DNA from: Megaleporinus macrocephalus
Lineage: Eukaryota > Chordata > Actinopteri > Characiformes > Anostomidae
Reading direction: 5' to 3'
Assembly (NCBI GenBank): GCA_021613375.1
Contig: CM038717.1
Span: forward strand, 42,428,531 to 42,492,530
Length of the DNA stretch: 64,000 nucleotides
Position 1 is the first letter of the stretch. Each line of letters opens with the position of its first letter. Positions 49,701-52,450 of the stretch are shown here, in pieces. Position numbers and translations under genes: made by a program. The notes below the pieces were generated by a model that was not told the origin of the DNA, did not search any database, and was given only the letters and a program-made list of their open reading frames with translations.

Positions 49701-52450
49701 ATCAATGTAATGGTCAGAGTTGATCACTGTAATAGTCAGAGTTGATAGCATTAATGGTCAGAGTTCATCAATGTAATGGTCAGAGTTGATCGCTGTAATG
49801 GTCAGAGTTGATCTCTGTAATGGTCAGAGTTCATCAATGTAATGGTCAGAGTTGATCACTGTAATGGTTAGAGTTGATCGCTGTAATTGTCAGAGTTGAT
49901 TGCTGTAATAATCAGAGTTGATCTCTGTAATGGTCAGAGTTGATCGCTGTAATGGTCAGAGTTGATCACTGTAATGGTCAGAGTTCATCAATGTAATGGT
50001 CAGAGTTTGATCGCTGTAATGGTCAGAGTTGATCGCTGTAATGGTCAGTGTTGATCTCTGTAATTGTCAGAGTTGATCGCTGTAATAATCAGAGTTGATC
50101 ACTGTAATGGTCAGAGTTGATCGCTGTAATGGTCAGAGTTGATCACTGTAATAATCAGAGTTGATCACTGTAATGGTCAGAGTTGATCGCTGTAATGGTC
50201 AGAGTTGATCACTGTAATAGTCAGAGTTGATTGCTGTAATGGTCAGAGTTGATCGCTGTAATGGTCAGAGTTCATCAATGTAATGGTCAGAGTTTGATCG
50301 CTGTAATGGTCAGAGTTGATCGCTGTAATGGTCAGTGTTGATCTCTGTAATTGTCAGAGTTGATCGCTGTAATAATCAGAGTTGATCACTGTAATGGTCA
50401 GAGTTGATCGCTGTAATGGTCAGAGTTGATCACTGTAATAATCAGAGTTGATCACTGTAATGGTCAGAGTTGATCGCTGTAATGGTCAGAGTTGATCACT
50501 GTAATAGTCAGAGTTGATTGCTGTAATGGTCAGAGTTCATCAATGTAATGGTCAGAGTTGATCACTGTAATAGTCAGAGTTGATAGCTGTAATGGTCAGA
50601 GTTCATCAATGTAATGGTCAGAGTTGATCGCTGTAATGGTCAGAGTTGATCTCTGTAATGGTCAGAGTTCATCAATGTAATGGTCAGAGTTGATCACTGT
50701 AATGGTTAGAGTTGATCACTGTAATGGTTAGAGTTGATCGCTGTAATTGTCAGAGTTGATTGCTGTAATAATCAGAGTTGATCGCTGTAATGGTCAGAGT
50801 TGATCGCTGTAATGGTCAGAGTTGATCGCTGTAATGGTCAGAGTTTGATCGCTGTAATGGTCAGAGTTGATCGCTGTAATGGTCAGAGTTCATCAATGTA
50901 ATGGTCAGAGTTGATCACTGTAATGGTCAGAGTTGATCGCTGTAATGGTCTCTTATTGGAAAACAGTTCAACTGGTCCAGAACTCAGCAGCTGGGATCCT
51001 AACAAACACTAAAACAGATCTCAGATCAGTCCTATTTTAAAAAAGCTGCACTGACTACCTGTATCATTTAGAACACACTTTAAAGTTCACTTAAAGACTT
51101 ATCTTAGTAACTTTGTGTGTAGTTTAATTAAAACTCTACATCTTAGTGCTTATAAATTTGATATTGGCTTATTAAGACTATTACTGATTAAAACTGTTTG
51201 TAAAGCACTTTGACCTGCCACTTGTATGAAAAGTGCTTCATAAATAAACTTATTATGGAGATTGGTGTCCTCTTGATTGTTGGCATCATGAAAGAACTAA
51301 GCTGTGCTATAACAGCTATAACATGAGAACCTGATGTATTAACATCAGATCAAATGTATATCCAATCTATAATTTATTATTCATAGCTCCTCACACGCTG
51401 CCTTTCTGTGTAATGCTACATACACACATGCACCCTGGCCTGATTCCAGATCTGTGCCACTTAAGCCCTTTATGTTAACTACTCCAGATAGTTTTCTCAG
51501 AGAGGATCCTGTGTGTGTGCTGGTATCAGCAGTGTAGCTGTGTGGTGGTTGTTAAAAGTGTGTGTTGTTTTGTGATTGGTTGTTAGCTGGAGTTCAGCGT
51601 TGGACGTATCCAGATGAGTTTCCTGCATCTGCTGAGCTCAGGAGCGCAGCAGCGCATCACCATCCACTGCCTTAACGTCTCCATCTGGAGTTCTGCCCAA
51701 TCTCAGCCCCCTTCGCCTAATGCCGTGAGGTTCAAGGGATGGACCGGAGAGATGCTGGAGCCGGATGTGTTGGAAGACACCTGCTGGGTGAGAATACAGT
51801 GGCATCACCACAGACTAGATTATTAGGTGTTGTGTGTCTGTCTATATACTGTATACACATGTGGCACCAGATGATGACACTGAAGTGCACATAAGTTTGA
51901 ACAATTCTCATCATTGTCTCTACAATCAAGAGGCATGTAGTCTAGGAGTACATATAAAAGTAGCTTAACCCTTTCAGGCGCAAAAGTAATTTTATCTAGC
52001 TTTTATTTGTTATAACAAAGCCAATAATGTTTATTAAGTTTCTCTCAGAACACATTTTAAAATAAGAAAACACATAAATAGCAACATCAGGAATTTTTAT
52101 TTTTATTTTGGGAACAAAACATTGCCTACTGATAATGTGTGTACTCTGAACTCACTTGCTAACACAAGAAAAGTTATGAAGTGATATAAAACAGAACGTT
52201 CTGATTATACATACTAAGATTGAGTGAAGTGATTGTAGCGGCTGACCTCGCACTGCACCACCTCTTTTAATTGGTCAACTCGTTTATTGGTTTCTGTGTG
52301 CAGCAGCGCGATGGACGCTGGCAGCACGCAGTCTTCGTTTTCAGAGTGACGGATGCCTCGCAGCTCCCGGTCAAACACATCGCCAATCTGCCTGAAACCA
52401 CACCCACGTCACGCTACCATCTGGAGGTTGGACCTGTGTGTTTTCTCTAG
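412..52450 (+). CDS. col27a1: Collagen alpha-1(XXVII)-like fibrillar collagen, 3' 49 exons (partial gene)
   Basis: Join of exons w1-w49 listed separately; 3198 coding bases, frame kept throughout. Seen: 44 exons encode Gly-X-Y repeats bounded by AG/GT splice sites, then a linker and a COLFI C-propeptide with eight Cys and TAG stop at 52448-52450. Known: fibrillar procollagens are secreted, trimerise through the C-propeptide, fold C to N and are cleaved to form fibrils; type XXVII is a cartilage and developing-tissue collagen. The 54/45/108-base exon pattern, the GKTEG helix imperfection, motifs such as [20 protein letters not shown] and [13 protein letters not shown], and the exon-by-exon lengths agree with human COL27A1 from memory. 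The sister gene col24a1 is the main alternative; COL5/COL11 fit worse. Teleosts often keep two copies (col27a1a, col27a1b) and I cannot say which this is. The 5' exons lie outside the window. Confidence 0.85.
2424..2560 (-). mobile_element. Decayed end of a hAT-like MITE
   Basis: Starts tagagatggacagatcag and shares caatcacctttc-like and gggctataagccacggcagg blocks with the reverse complement of 35590-35700. The two are therefore inverted fragments of one non-autonomous family. The inner edge runs into the (TA)n array. Confidence 0.5.
2579..2644. repeat. (TA)n microsatellite, about 33 units
   Basis: Pure alternating TA over 66 bases; likely cruciform-prone and polymorphic. Confidence 0.97.
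3383..3427 (+). CDS. col27a1: col27a1 exon w2 (Gly-X-Y, 45 b)
   Basis: Encodes [15 protein letters not shown]. The acceptor sits at the end of a long CT microsatellite; the donor is gtgagt. Confidence 0.9.
3720..3824 (+). mobile_element. L1/Tx1-like LINE fragment, left part
   Basis: One frame reads [15 protein letters not shown] just before the MITE, like the GIxSIxDLY segment of L1-type ORF2 C-terminal regions. It continues after the MITE at 4083, so the two pieces were once joined. Confidence 0.5.
3825..4082. mobile_element. MITE with about 37-base terminal inverted repeats
   Basis: The left end, tatatcgttgctgtccaatg then aaaaacatgtatct, is matched in reverse complement by the right end at 4043-4082. 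The interior is AT-rich and non-coding. It is inserted at TA inside an L1-like LINE. Related single ends occur near 33820-33865 and 56424-56480. Superfamily unknown; TA flanks would suit Tc1/mariner. Confidence 0.7.
4083..5057 (+). pseudogene. L1/Tx1-like LINE ORF2 3' end, degenerate
   Basis: Reading frames joined by frameshifts show YLQLRSF, then [15 protein letters not shown] and [10 protein letters not shown], the CxxC...HxxxC-type tail typical of L1-clade ORF2. After several stops the sequence ends in a 3' tail with ctttaataaaaag and an A-run near 5052. An old 5'-truncated insertion in intron w2, not functional. Confidence 0.65.
5207..5260 (+). CDS. col27a1: col27a1 exon w3 (Gly-X-Y, 54 b)
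   Basis: Encodes [18 protein letters not shown]. Acceptor ctccaccag, donor gtaagc. Confidence 0.92.
5386..5750 (+). repeat. Interspersed repeat R1, copy A
   Basis: About 365 bases that reappear in reverse complement at 57324-57693 with high identity (for example aagatttgctgctgaaggaa in both). Contains an open frame with [20 protein letters not shown]. Not identified; could be part of a larger transposon. Confidence 0.8.
6246..6440 (+). mobile_element. tRNA-derived SINE, family S1, copy 1
   Basis: gggctgaaggttgggcatcc (A-box region) and gtttcgatcccgt (B-box-like) are followed by gtgctcactgccccctaaag and ccgctgtgtgcaaatactg. Copy 2 at 27070-27275 shares this order. A common teleost SINE type; A-tail not preserved. 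Confidence 0.65.
6515..6559 (+). CDS. col27a1: col27a1 exon w4 (Gly-X-Y, 45 b)
   Basis: Encodes [15 protein letters not shown]. Acceptor ttgccccag. The donor gtgatc lacks the usual +5 G and is weak. The next intron carries the 1.5 kb polypyrimidine array. Confidence 0.88.
6790..6829. repeat. (GT)n microsatellite, about 20 units
   Basis: Pure GT run in intron w4. Confidence 0.97.
7286..8820 (+). repeat. 1.5 kb polypyrimidine minisatellite, 105-base period
   Basis: Almost pure C/T. From 7297 the landmark CTCATGCACC or CTATCACC recurs at 7402, 7507, 7612, 7717, 7822 and 7927, exactly every 105 bases. The copies then vary in length and break up. Each unit has tttctgtctcccacatt and ccacttttctcctctctcc. 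The block runs directly into the acceptor of exon w5. Because 105 is a multiple of 3, it makes false open frames of 481 and 532 codons. Confidence 0.95.
8822..8875 (+). CDS. col27a1: col27a1 exon w5 (Gly-X-Y, 54 b)
   Basis: Encodes [18 protein letters not shown]. The acceptor ctctcttag is the very end of the CT-rich tandem array; donor gtgtgg. Confidence 0.92.
9191..9244 (+). CDS. col27a1: col27a1 exon w6 (Gly-X-Y, 54 b)
   Basis: Encodes [18 protein letters not shown]. Acceptor cctgtttcag, donor gtaaac. Confidence 0.92.
9478..9531 (+). CDS. col27a1: col27a1 exon w7 (Gly-X-Y, 54 b)
   Basis: Encodes [18 protein letters not shown]. Acceptor ctgtttctag; the donor gtatat is weak but frame and length fit. 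Confidence 0.9.
9585..10113. mobile_element. Non-autonomous Tc1-like element
   Basis: The right end, aaacttttgagcggtagtgta, and left end, tacactattgtcataagttt, form imperfect inverted repeats like the fish Tc1 terminus TACACTACCGTTCAAAAGTTT, known from memory. The interior lacks an intact transposase. It lies between TA-rich flanks in intron w7. Confidence 0.7.
10145..10179. repeat. (GA)n microsatellite
   Basis: Pure AG run after a TATG/TA run, about 55 bases upstream of exon w8. Confidence 0.95.
10235..10288 (+). CDS. col27a1: col27a1 exon w8 (Gly-X-Y, 54 b)
   Basis: Encodes [18 protein letters not shown], one of the exons most diagnostic for type XXVII. Acceptor taattcag; the donor gttagc is non-consensus at +3. 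Confidence 0.92.
10452..10505 (+). CDS. col27a1: col27a1 exon w9 (Gly-X-Y, 54 b)
   Basis: Encodes [18 protein letters not shown], again very close to the type XXVII helix. Acceptor ccacatag, donor gtgtgt. Confidence 0.92.
10628..10672 (+). CDS. col27a1: col27a1 exon w10 (Gly-X-Y, 45 b)
   Basis: Encodes [15 protein letters not shown]. Acceptor tgtgtccag, donor gtgagc. A 2.3 kb intron follows. Confidence 0.92.
10673..11700 (+). other. Intron w10, first part: nothing recognised
   Basis: Moderately AT-rich DNA with no clear gene or repeat; the short open frame at 11038-11235 (-) has no support. Confidence 0.4.
11725..12190 (+). repeat. Interspersed repeat R2, copy A
   Basis: Blocks such as agctgttcagatgagtaaat, acagtttctatc and atagaagaataatagcc match the reverse complement of 23700-24300. 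Ends near acatgtaaacacagcc, suggesting a DNA-transposon terminus. Family not named. Confidence 0.6.
12966..13019 (+). CDS. col27a1: col27a1 exon w11 (Gly-X-Y, 54 b)
   Basis: Encodes [18 protein letters not shown]. Acceptor tcttctcttag after a good pyrimidine tract; donor gttaga is weak. Confidence 0.92.
13020..14281 (+). other. Intron w11: nothing recognised
   Basis: Only a short (AAAT)n run near 14179-14199 stands out; no open frame of note. Confidence 0.4.
14282..14326 (+). CDS. col27a1: col27a1 exon w12 (Gly-X-Y, 45 b)
   Basis: Encodes [15 protein letters not shown]. Acceptor gtttcttacag, donor gtgagt. Confidence 0.92.
14410..14463 (+). CDS. col27a1: col27a1 exon w13 (Gly-X-Y, 54 b)
   Basis: Encodes [18 protein letters not shown]. 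It lies only 83 bases after exon w12. Acceptor attgtgtgtag, donor gtgaga. Confidence 0.92.
14666..14719 (+). CDS. col27a1: col27a1 exon w14 (Gly-X-Y, 54 b)
   Basis: Encodes [18 protein letters not shown]. Acceptor actgtttcag, donor gtaaga. Confidence 0.92.
14941..15674 (+). mobile_element. hAT element H1 (734 b) with target duplication
   Basis: Begins cagaggtcactaatag and ends taattacatacccctg; the ends are inverted (CAGaGGT / ACCcCTG), a hAT-type terminus. Flanks are atatagga (14933-14940) and atataaga (15675-15682), an 8-base target duplication with one mismatch. Shares ends and the caacatatcttgtacgttctgagac block with H2. Transposase remnants have stops, so it is inactive. Confidence 0.8.
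15746..16020. repeat. Head-to-head repeat R3, copy 1
   Basis: gggcccccacaggaccacca ... gaatcattctcagc is followed, inverted, by actgcagtgctgagaatgat. This palindromic layout recurs at 25210-25440. It resembles a widespread fish repeat remembered as cagtgctgagaatgatccac; class unsure. Confidence 0.5.
16174..16227 (+). CDS. col27a1: col27a1 exon w15 (Gly-X-Y, 54 b)
   Basis: Encodes [18 protein letters not shown]. Acceptor ttgtctgtctcag, donor gtaagt. Confidence 0.93.
16529..17310. mobile_element. Decayed Tc1-like element
   Basis: Left end tatatagacaaaagttctca and right end gcttttggacatatagcg are inverted. The interior keeps ggagttggtccccctttgca and ggacacagtcatgctggaac, which I recognise from fish Tc1-like transposons. 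The middle is shortened. Confidence 0.75.
17658..17711 (+). CDS. col27a1: col27a1 exon w16 (Gly-X-Y, 54 b)
   Basis: Encodes [18 protein letters not shown]. Acceptor ctgttgtatag, donor gtaaga. Confidence 0.93.
18440..18940 (+). pseudogene. Tc1-like transposase fragment
   Basis: Reads [15 protein letters not shown] and, after frameshifts, SVMVWGG, then ctttttcagggaca. This is the order seen in Tc1/mariner transposases (WSDES..., GSVMVWG...). No full DDE triad or termini. Dead remnant in intron w16. Confidence 0.65.
19133..19203. repeat. CA-rich microsatellite
   Basis: Interrupted (CA)n with two ACTTAAACAC interruptions; followed by (GA)n at 19286-19306. Confidence 0.9.
19967..20463 (+). mobile_element. 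hAT element H2 (497 b) with degraded target duplication
   Basis: Same ends as H1 (cagaggtcactg ... aagtacccctg). Flanks atctaaat and atctagac match at 6 of 8 bases. An internal frame reads [19 protein letters not shown], the CLICxETVA motif of BED-type zinc fingers at the N-terminus of hAT/ZBED transposases. Internally deleted, non-autonomous. Confidence 0.8.
20640..20890. mobile_element. Decayed Tc1-like fragment
   Basis: agccagaagagcgttagtgaggtcaggt and catttaaagctgtatgtggg echo fish Tc1-like sequence related to the element at 16529. No termini found. Confidence 0.4.
20923..20960. repeat. (TG)n microsatellite
   Basis: About 19 TG units; further GT and CA runs at 21088-21124, 21229-21253 and 21923-22010 in the same intron. 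Confidence 0.95.
20961..22121 (+). other. Intron w16, last part: microsatellites only
   Basis: Apart from GT/CA runs, AT-rich unassigned DNA leading to the weak acceptor of exon w17. Confidence 0.4.
22122..22175 (+). CDS. col27a1: col27a1 exon w17 (Gly-X-Y, 54 b)
   Basis: Encodes [18 protein letters not shown]. The acceptor tatgtttaag has a poor pyrimidine tract and follows a 4.4 kb intron, so it may be weak; donor gtaggg. Confidence 0.9.
22327..22371 (+). CDS. col27a1: col27a1 exon w18 (Gly-X-Y, 45 b)
   Basis: Encodes [15 protein letters not shown]. Acceptor ttctccaacag, donor gtgaaa. Confidence 0.92.
22870..23210 (-). pseudogene. Tc1/mariner transposase fragment (possible)
   Basis: The minus strand reads [16 protein letters not shown], like the TVKHGGGxxxxWGC motif of Tc1-type transposases. 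Flanking sequence has decayed and no DDE residues or termini are secure. Confidence 0.55.
23420..24300 (-). repeat. Interspersed repeat R2, copy B
   Basis: Reverse-complement partner of 11725-12190; longer and flanked by tgtaaacgtagc and acatgtacac, probably transposon ends. Confidence 0.6.
24301..25012 (+). other. Intron w18, last part: nothing recognised
   Basis: A 92-codon open frame at 24679 has no recognisable motif and no splice support. Confidence 0.4.
25013..25057 (+). CDS. col27a1: col27a1 exon w19 (Gly-X-Y, 45 b)
   Basis: Encodes [15 protein letters not shown]. Acceptor tttctgtgcag, donor gtatgt. Confidence 0.92.
25210..25440. repeat. Head-to-head repeat R3, copy 2
   Basis: ggttgcggtccactctcagcc and tgtgctgaggatggaccact are inverted halves around an ACATA-rich centre, the same layout as 15746-16020. 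Confidence 0.5.
25609..25662 (+). CDS. col27a1: col27a1 exon w20 (Gly-X-Y, 54 b)
   Basis: Encodes [18 protein letters not shown]. Acceptor tttctccacag, donor gtaagt. Confidence 0.93.
25848..25901 (+). CDS. col27a1: col27a1 exon w21 (Gly-X-Y, 54 b)
   Basis: Encodes [18 protein letters not shown]. The acceptor tcttaaataag is purine-rich near the AG; donor gtacat. Confidence 0.9.
25902..26399 (+). other. Intron w21: nothing recognised
   Basis: Short (CA) and A-runs only. Confidence 0.4.
26400..26453 (+). CDS. col27a1: col27a1 exon w22 (Gly-X-Y, 54 b)
   Basis: Encodes [18 protein letters not shown]. Acceptor tgtctctttcacag, donor gtagga. Confidence 0.93.
27070..27275 (+). mobile_element. tRNA-derived SINE, family S1, copy 2
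   Basis: gggcagtcatggcctgaagg then ccggttcgatcaccggg gives A-box-like and B-box-like parts. gagaaaggcacctaacccca, gggcgctgtcgatagggctg and gctgtgtgcaaacacatgtg follow as in teleost tRNA-SINEs. Better preserved than copy 1. Confidence 0.75.
27823..27876 (+). CDS. col27a1: col27a1 exon w23 (Gly-X-Y, 54 b)
   Basis: Encodes [18 protein letters not shown]. Acceptor atgatttgcag, donor gtgtgt. Confidence 0.92.
27968..28021 (+). CDS. col27a1: col27a1 exon w24 (Gly-X-Y, 54 b)
   Basis: Encodes [18 protein letters not shown] after a 91-base intron. Acceptor tatgtgtgtag, donor gtgtgt. Confidence 0.93.
28022..29531 (+). other. Intron w24: nothing recognised
   Basis: AT-rich unique-looking DNA; gaagggcatccacgagaaaa at 29340 recalls a SINE piece but is too short to call. 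Confidence 0.4.
29532..29639 (+). CDS. col27a1: col27a1 exon w25 (Gly-X-Y, 108 b)
   Basis: A double-length exon of 36 residues, starting [10 protein letters not shown] and ending GDPGLTGVR. Acceptor ttgatcag, donor gtgagt. A 108-base exon also occurs at this point in human COL27A1, from memory. Confidence 0.93.
29769..29822 (+). CDS. col27a1: col27a1 exon w26 (Gly-X-Y, 54 b)
   Basis: Encodes [18 protein letters not shown]. Acceptor ttccctgcttag, donor gtcagt. Confidence 0.93.
29823..30486 (+). other. Intron w26: nothing recognised
   Basis: An 86-codon frame at 30050 is without motif. Confidence 0.4.
30487..30594 (+). CDS. col27a1: col27a1 exon w27 (Gly-X-Y, 108 b)
   Basis: 36 residues, starting [13 protein letters not shown] and ending GSRGTIGPV. 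Acceptor gtgtcctacag, donor gtaagg. Confidence 0.93.
30595..31399 (+). other. Intron w27: T-run and CT tract
   Basis: T-run at 31071-31087 and CT tract at 31372-31397 forming the exon w28 acceptor; otherwise unassigned. Confidence 0.5.
31400..31453 (+). CDS. col27a1: col27a1 exon w28 (Gly-X-Y, 54 b)
   Basis: Encodes [18 protein letters not shown]. The acceptor ends a (CT)n tract; donor gtgagg. Confidence 0.93.
31624..31677 (+). CDS. col27a1: col27a1 exon w29 (Gly-X-Y, 54 b)
   Basis: Encodes [18 protein letters not shown]. Acceptor ctctctgcag, donor gtaaaa. Confidence 0.93.
31874..32000. repeat. (CA)n microsatellite, about 127 bases
   Basis: Long CA array with ATACATAC interruptions in intron w29; Z-DNA-prone and the source of false V/C-rich open frames on the minus strand. 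Confidence 0.97.
32187..32243 (+). CDS. col27a1: col27a1 exon w30 (57 b, carries the helix imperfection)
   Basis: Encodes [19 protein letters not shown]. The segment GKTEG has one residue too many, so the Gly-X-Y rhythm shifts here. The exon is 57 bases instead of 54 and therefore stays in frame. Human COL27A1 has a like imperfection at this spot (GKAEG, from memory), so this is an inherited kink or flexible site and not an error. Acceptor ttgtttag, donor gtaagt. Confidence 0.94.
32262..33040 (+). repeat. 0.78 kb polypyrimidine tract
   Basis: Nearly pure C/T with irregular TTTCTCTCTCCCTCT units, starting about 20 bases after the exon w30 donor. The minus strand gives false E/R/K-rich frames of 168 and 230 codons. 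Less regular than the 7286-8820 array. Confidence 0.93.
33041..33512 (+). other. Intron w30, last part: nothing recognised
   Basis: AT-rich, no repeats recognised. Confidence 0.4.
33513..33566 (+). CDS. col27a1: col27a1 exon w31 (Gly-X-Y, 54 b)
   Basis: Encodes [18 protein letters not shown], near identical in pattern to type XXVII. Acceptor ctgattgtag, donor gtgagt. Confidence 0.94.
33567..34784 (+). other. Intron w31: one MITE end, otherwise nothing
   Basis: 33820-33865 reads aaaaatggagatgcatgttt then ttctttggacag, an end of the MITE family at 3825 and 56424. A T-run precedes the exon w32 acceptor. Confidence 0.5.
34785..34838 (+). CDS. col27a1: col27a1 exon w32 (Gly-X-Y, 54 b)
   Basis: Encodes [18 protein letters not shown]. 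Acceptor tgtgttgttcag, donor gtaagt. Confidence 0.94.
34905..35710 (+). mobile_element. hAT-like non-autonomous DNA transposon (probable)
   Basis: Starts tagagatgaaaagatcgatc with repeated CCGAT/ATCGG motifs; the far end carries gcgatcggatata in inverted orientation. It encodes no intact protein. The inner far end matches the 2424-2560 fragment. An exact right terminus and target duplication could not be fixed. Confidence 0.6.
35855..35908 (+). CDS. col27a1: col27a1 exon w33 (Gly-X-Y, 54 b)
   Basis: Encodes [18 protein letters not shown]. Acceptor catattttag, donor gtaggg. Confidence 0.94.
36163..36216 (+). CDS. col27a1: col27a1 exon w34 (Gly-X-Y, 54 b)
   Basis: Encodes [18 protein letters not shown], a strongly basic stretch of helix. 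Acceptor ttccccaaaag, donor gtaaga. Confidence 0.92.
36300..36795 (+). repeat. AT-rich minisatellite (TTTAGTTTATTAATG units)
   Basis: About 25-30 units of 16-20 bases with TAGTTTATTAATGT as the core and variants ATTTAG or GTAG. Fills most of intron w34 and stops about 90 bases before exon w35. Confidence 0.95.
36884..36991 (+). CDS. col27a1: col27a1 exon w35 (Gly-X-Y, 108 b)
   Basis: 36 residues, starting [19 protein letters not shown] and ending GKDGSKGIP. Acceptor ctctcccatcag; donor gtgggc is non-consensus at +5/+6. Confidence 0.93.
37296..37403 (+). CDS. col27a1: col27a1 exon w36 (Gly-X-Y, 108 b)
   Basis: 36 residues, starting [16 protein letters not shown] and ending GDQGSFGPK. Acceptor ctctctctacag, donor gtgaga. 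Confidence 0.94.
37493..37600 (+). CDS. col27a1: col27a1 exon w37 (Gly-X-Y, 108 b)
   Basis: 36 residues, starting [16 protein letters not shown] and ending GDQGPKGQP. It follows exon w36 by only 89 bases. Acceptor tcattggcag, donor gtgagt. Confidence 0.94.
37601..38322 (+). other. Intron w37: nothing recognised
   Basis: Contains a short inverted pair (ttcatggattt / aaatccatgaa, 37833 and 37889). No gene. Confidence 0.4.
38323..38376 (+). CDS. col27a1: col27a1 exon w38 (Gly-X-Y, 54 b)
   Basis: Encodes [18 protein letters not shown]. Acceptor ttttgttttcag, donor gtgagc. Confidence 0.94.
38377..39313 (+). other. Intron w38: nothing recognised
   Basis: Small CATA and TGTT runs near 38500-38560; AT-rich otherwise. 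Confidence 0.4.
39314..39376 (+). CDS. col27a1: col27a1 exon w39 (Gly-X-Y, 63 b)
   Basis: Seven triplets, starting [10 protein letters not shown] and ending GPKGPPGTM. The 63-base size matches the human gene at this place, from memory. Acceptor ttgtttgttcag, donor gtgaga. Confidence 0.93.
39377..40699 (+). other. Introns w39 and w40: nothing recognised outside exon w40
   Basis: No repeats beyond short runs; open frames of 60-72 codons are random-looking. Confidence 0.4.
39751..39804 (+). CDS. col27a1: col27a1 exon w40 (Gly-X-Y, 54 b)
   Basis: Encodes [18 protein letters not shown]. Acceptor ctgtctctttag, donor gtaagt. Confidence 0.93.
40700..40735 (+). CDS. col27a1: col27a1 exon w41 (Gly-X-Y, 36 b)
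   Basis: Encodes [12 protein letters not shown], four triplets. Acceptor ctttatatag, donor gtaaga, followed at once by a (CA)n run. Confidence 0.92.
40749..40790. repeat. (CA)n microsatellite
   Basis: About 20 CA units starting 14 bases after the exon w41 donor. Confidence 0.95.
41187..41204 (+). CDS. col27a1: col27a1 microexon w42 (18 b)
   Basis: Only two triplets, GAQGPR. It has a strong acceptor (ttttatcctacag) and a full donor (gtgagt). Human COL27A1 has GLQGPR at this position, from memory, which supports a real microexon. Confidence 0.88.
41316..41351 (+). CDS. col27a1: col27a1 exon w43 (Gly-X-Y, 36 b)
   Basis: Encodes [12 protein letters not shown], the Pro-rich C-terminal end of the helix, where trimer folding starts in fibrillar collagens. 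Acceptor tttcttctag, donor gtgaga. Confidence 0.92.
41436..41462 (+). CDS. col27a1: col27a1 exon w44 (27 b, helix end)
   Basis: Encodes GPPSIPHLF: the last Gly-X-Y triplet and the start of the non-helical linker. Acceptor tttttaatacag, donor gtaagt. Confidence 0.85.
41615..41680 (+). CDS. col27a1: col27a1 exon w45 (66 b, C-telopeptide/linker)
   Basis: Starts [12 protein letters not shown] and ends TTLKTE. The acceptor region reads aaagcagcag, so the start could be 41615, 41618 or 41621, all in frame; I chose the first AG after the T-run. QQDD recalls the QQDD in the human COL27A1 linker. Donor gtgtgt. Confidence 0.82.
42080..42248 (+). CDS. col27a1: col27a1 exon w46 (169 b, C-propeptide start)
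   Basis: 56 residues plus one base; the only phase 1 junction in the window. It contains [18 protein letters not shown] and then [16 protein letters not shown], with Cys1 and Cys2 of the COLFI domain spaced C-x5-C. The helical [12 protein letters not shown] part precedes the cysteines. Acceptor tctctgttttag; donor gtgcgt, so codon GG|C (Gly) is split to exon w47 more than 5 kb away. Confidence 0.93.
42500..46470 (+). repeat. 4.0 kb minisatellite of 30/31-base units, intron w46
   Basis: About 130 units. Each starts TTCACCACAAATYAGACAC and ends TTCCCACNCAG (30 bases). A 31-base variant has GGCACC/TTCCCGCC. Subtypes (CACACAG with TTTACC, CACTCAG, CACCCAG, CACTCTG) alternate in blocks. The 31-base variants recur every 181, 211, 241, 451 or 481 bases, all 30k+1. 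On the minus strand the 30-base period makes open Cys-rich decapeptide frames ([10 protein letters not shown]), broken wherever a 31-base unit shifts the frame; I treat these as false. Confidence 0.97.
46471..47355 (+). other. Intron w46, last part: nothing recognised
   Basis: Unique-looking AT-rich DNA between the minisatellite and exon w47. Confidence 0.4.
47356..47465 (+). CDS. col27a1: col27a1 exon w47 (110 b, COLFI core with Ca-site motif)
   Basis: Completes the split Gly, then [17 protein letters not shown] with Cys3, TCNFTGGG with Cys4 and an N-F-T glycosylation sequon, and [11 protein letters not shown] with Cys5. The DPNxGCxxD pattern is the calcium-binding loop known from fibrillar C-propeptides; its Asp and Asn are kept. 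Acceptor ctctttctttag; donor gtacta is poor, so the exon end rests on homology and frame. Confidence 0.92.
47640..50950 (+). repeat. 3.3 kb minisatellite of 22-base units, intron w47
   Basis: About 150 units of GGTCAGAGTTGATCACTGTAAT with variants GATCGCT, CATCAAT, GATCTCT, GATTGCT, ATAATCAG and rare 23-base units with GAGTTTGATC at 49056, 50003, 50290 and 50841. Blocks are duplicated: GATAGC marks lie at 48731, 49744 and 50582, and a 287-base block at 50003 repeats at 50290. Starts about 175 bases after the exon w47 donor. Confidence 0.97.
50951..51257 (+). pseudogene. L2-like LINE 3' end
   Basis: [13 protein letters not shown] recalls the VQNAAARLLTRTK motif near the ORF2 C-terminus of L2/Rex-type LINEs. 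The tail gtaaagcactttgacctgcc ... gtgcttcataaataaa is a typical fish L2-like 3' end. Begins where the 22-base array stops. Confidence 0.7.
51587..51787 (+). CDS. col27a1: col27a1 exon w48 (201 b, COLFI core)
   Basis: 67 residues. [18 protein letters not shown] is followed by [11 protein letters not shown] with Cys6 and an N-V-S sequon, then [11 protein letters not shown] and DTCW with Cys7. IQMxFLHLLSS and ITIHCLN are hallmark COLFI motifs. Acceptor ttggttgttag, donor gtgaga. Confidence 0.95.
51788..52303 (+). other. Intron w48: nothing recognised
   Basis: AT-rich, no repeat or open frame of note. Confidence 0.4.
52304..52450 (+). CDS. col27a1: col27a1 last coding exon w49 (C-terminus and stop)
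   Basis: 48 residues and TAG. It opens [15 protein letters not shown], which matches the GRWxxxxFxFR block of COLFI, and ends [11 protein letters not shown] with Cys8, as in human COL27A1 (GPACFL, from memory). The acceptor gtgtgcag precedes CAG; an alternative start 3 bases later (52307) also keeps frame. Confidence 0.95.
   Translation, partial: QRDGRWQHAVFVFRVTDASQLPVKHIANLPETTPTSRYHLEVGPVCFL

Noticed and set aside
42500..50950. CRISPR array
   Set aside because: Units are directly adjacent with no unique spacers, the genome is eukaryotic and no cas genes are present.
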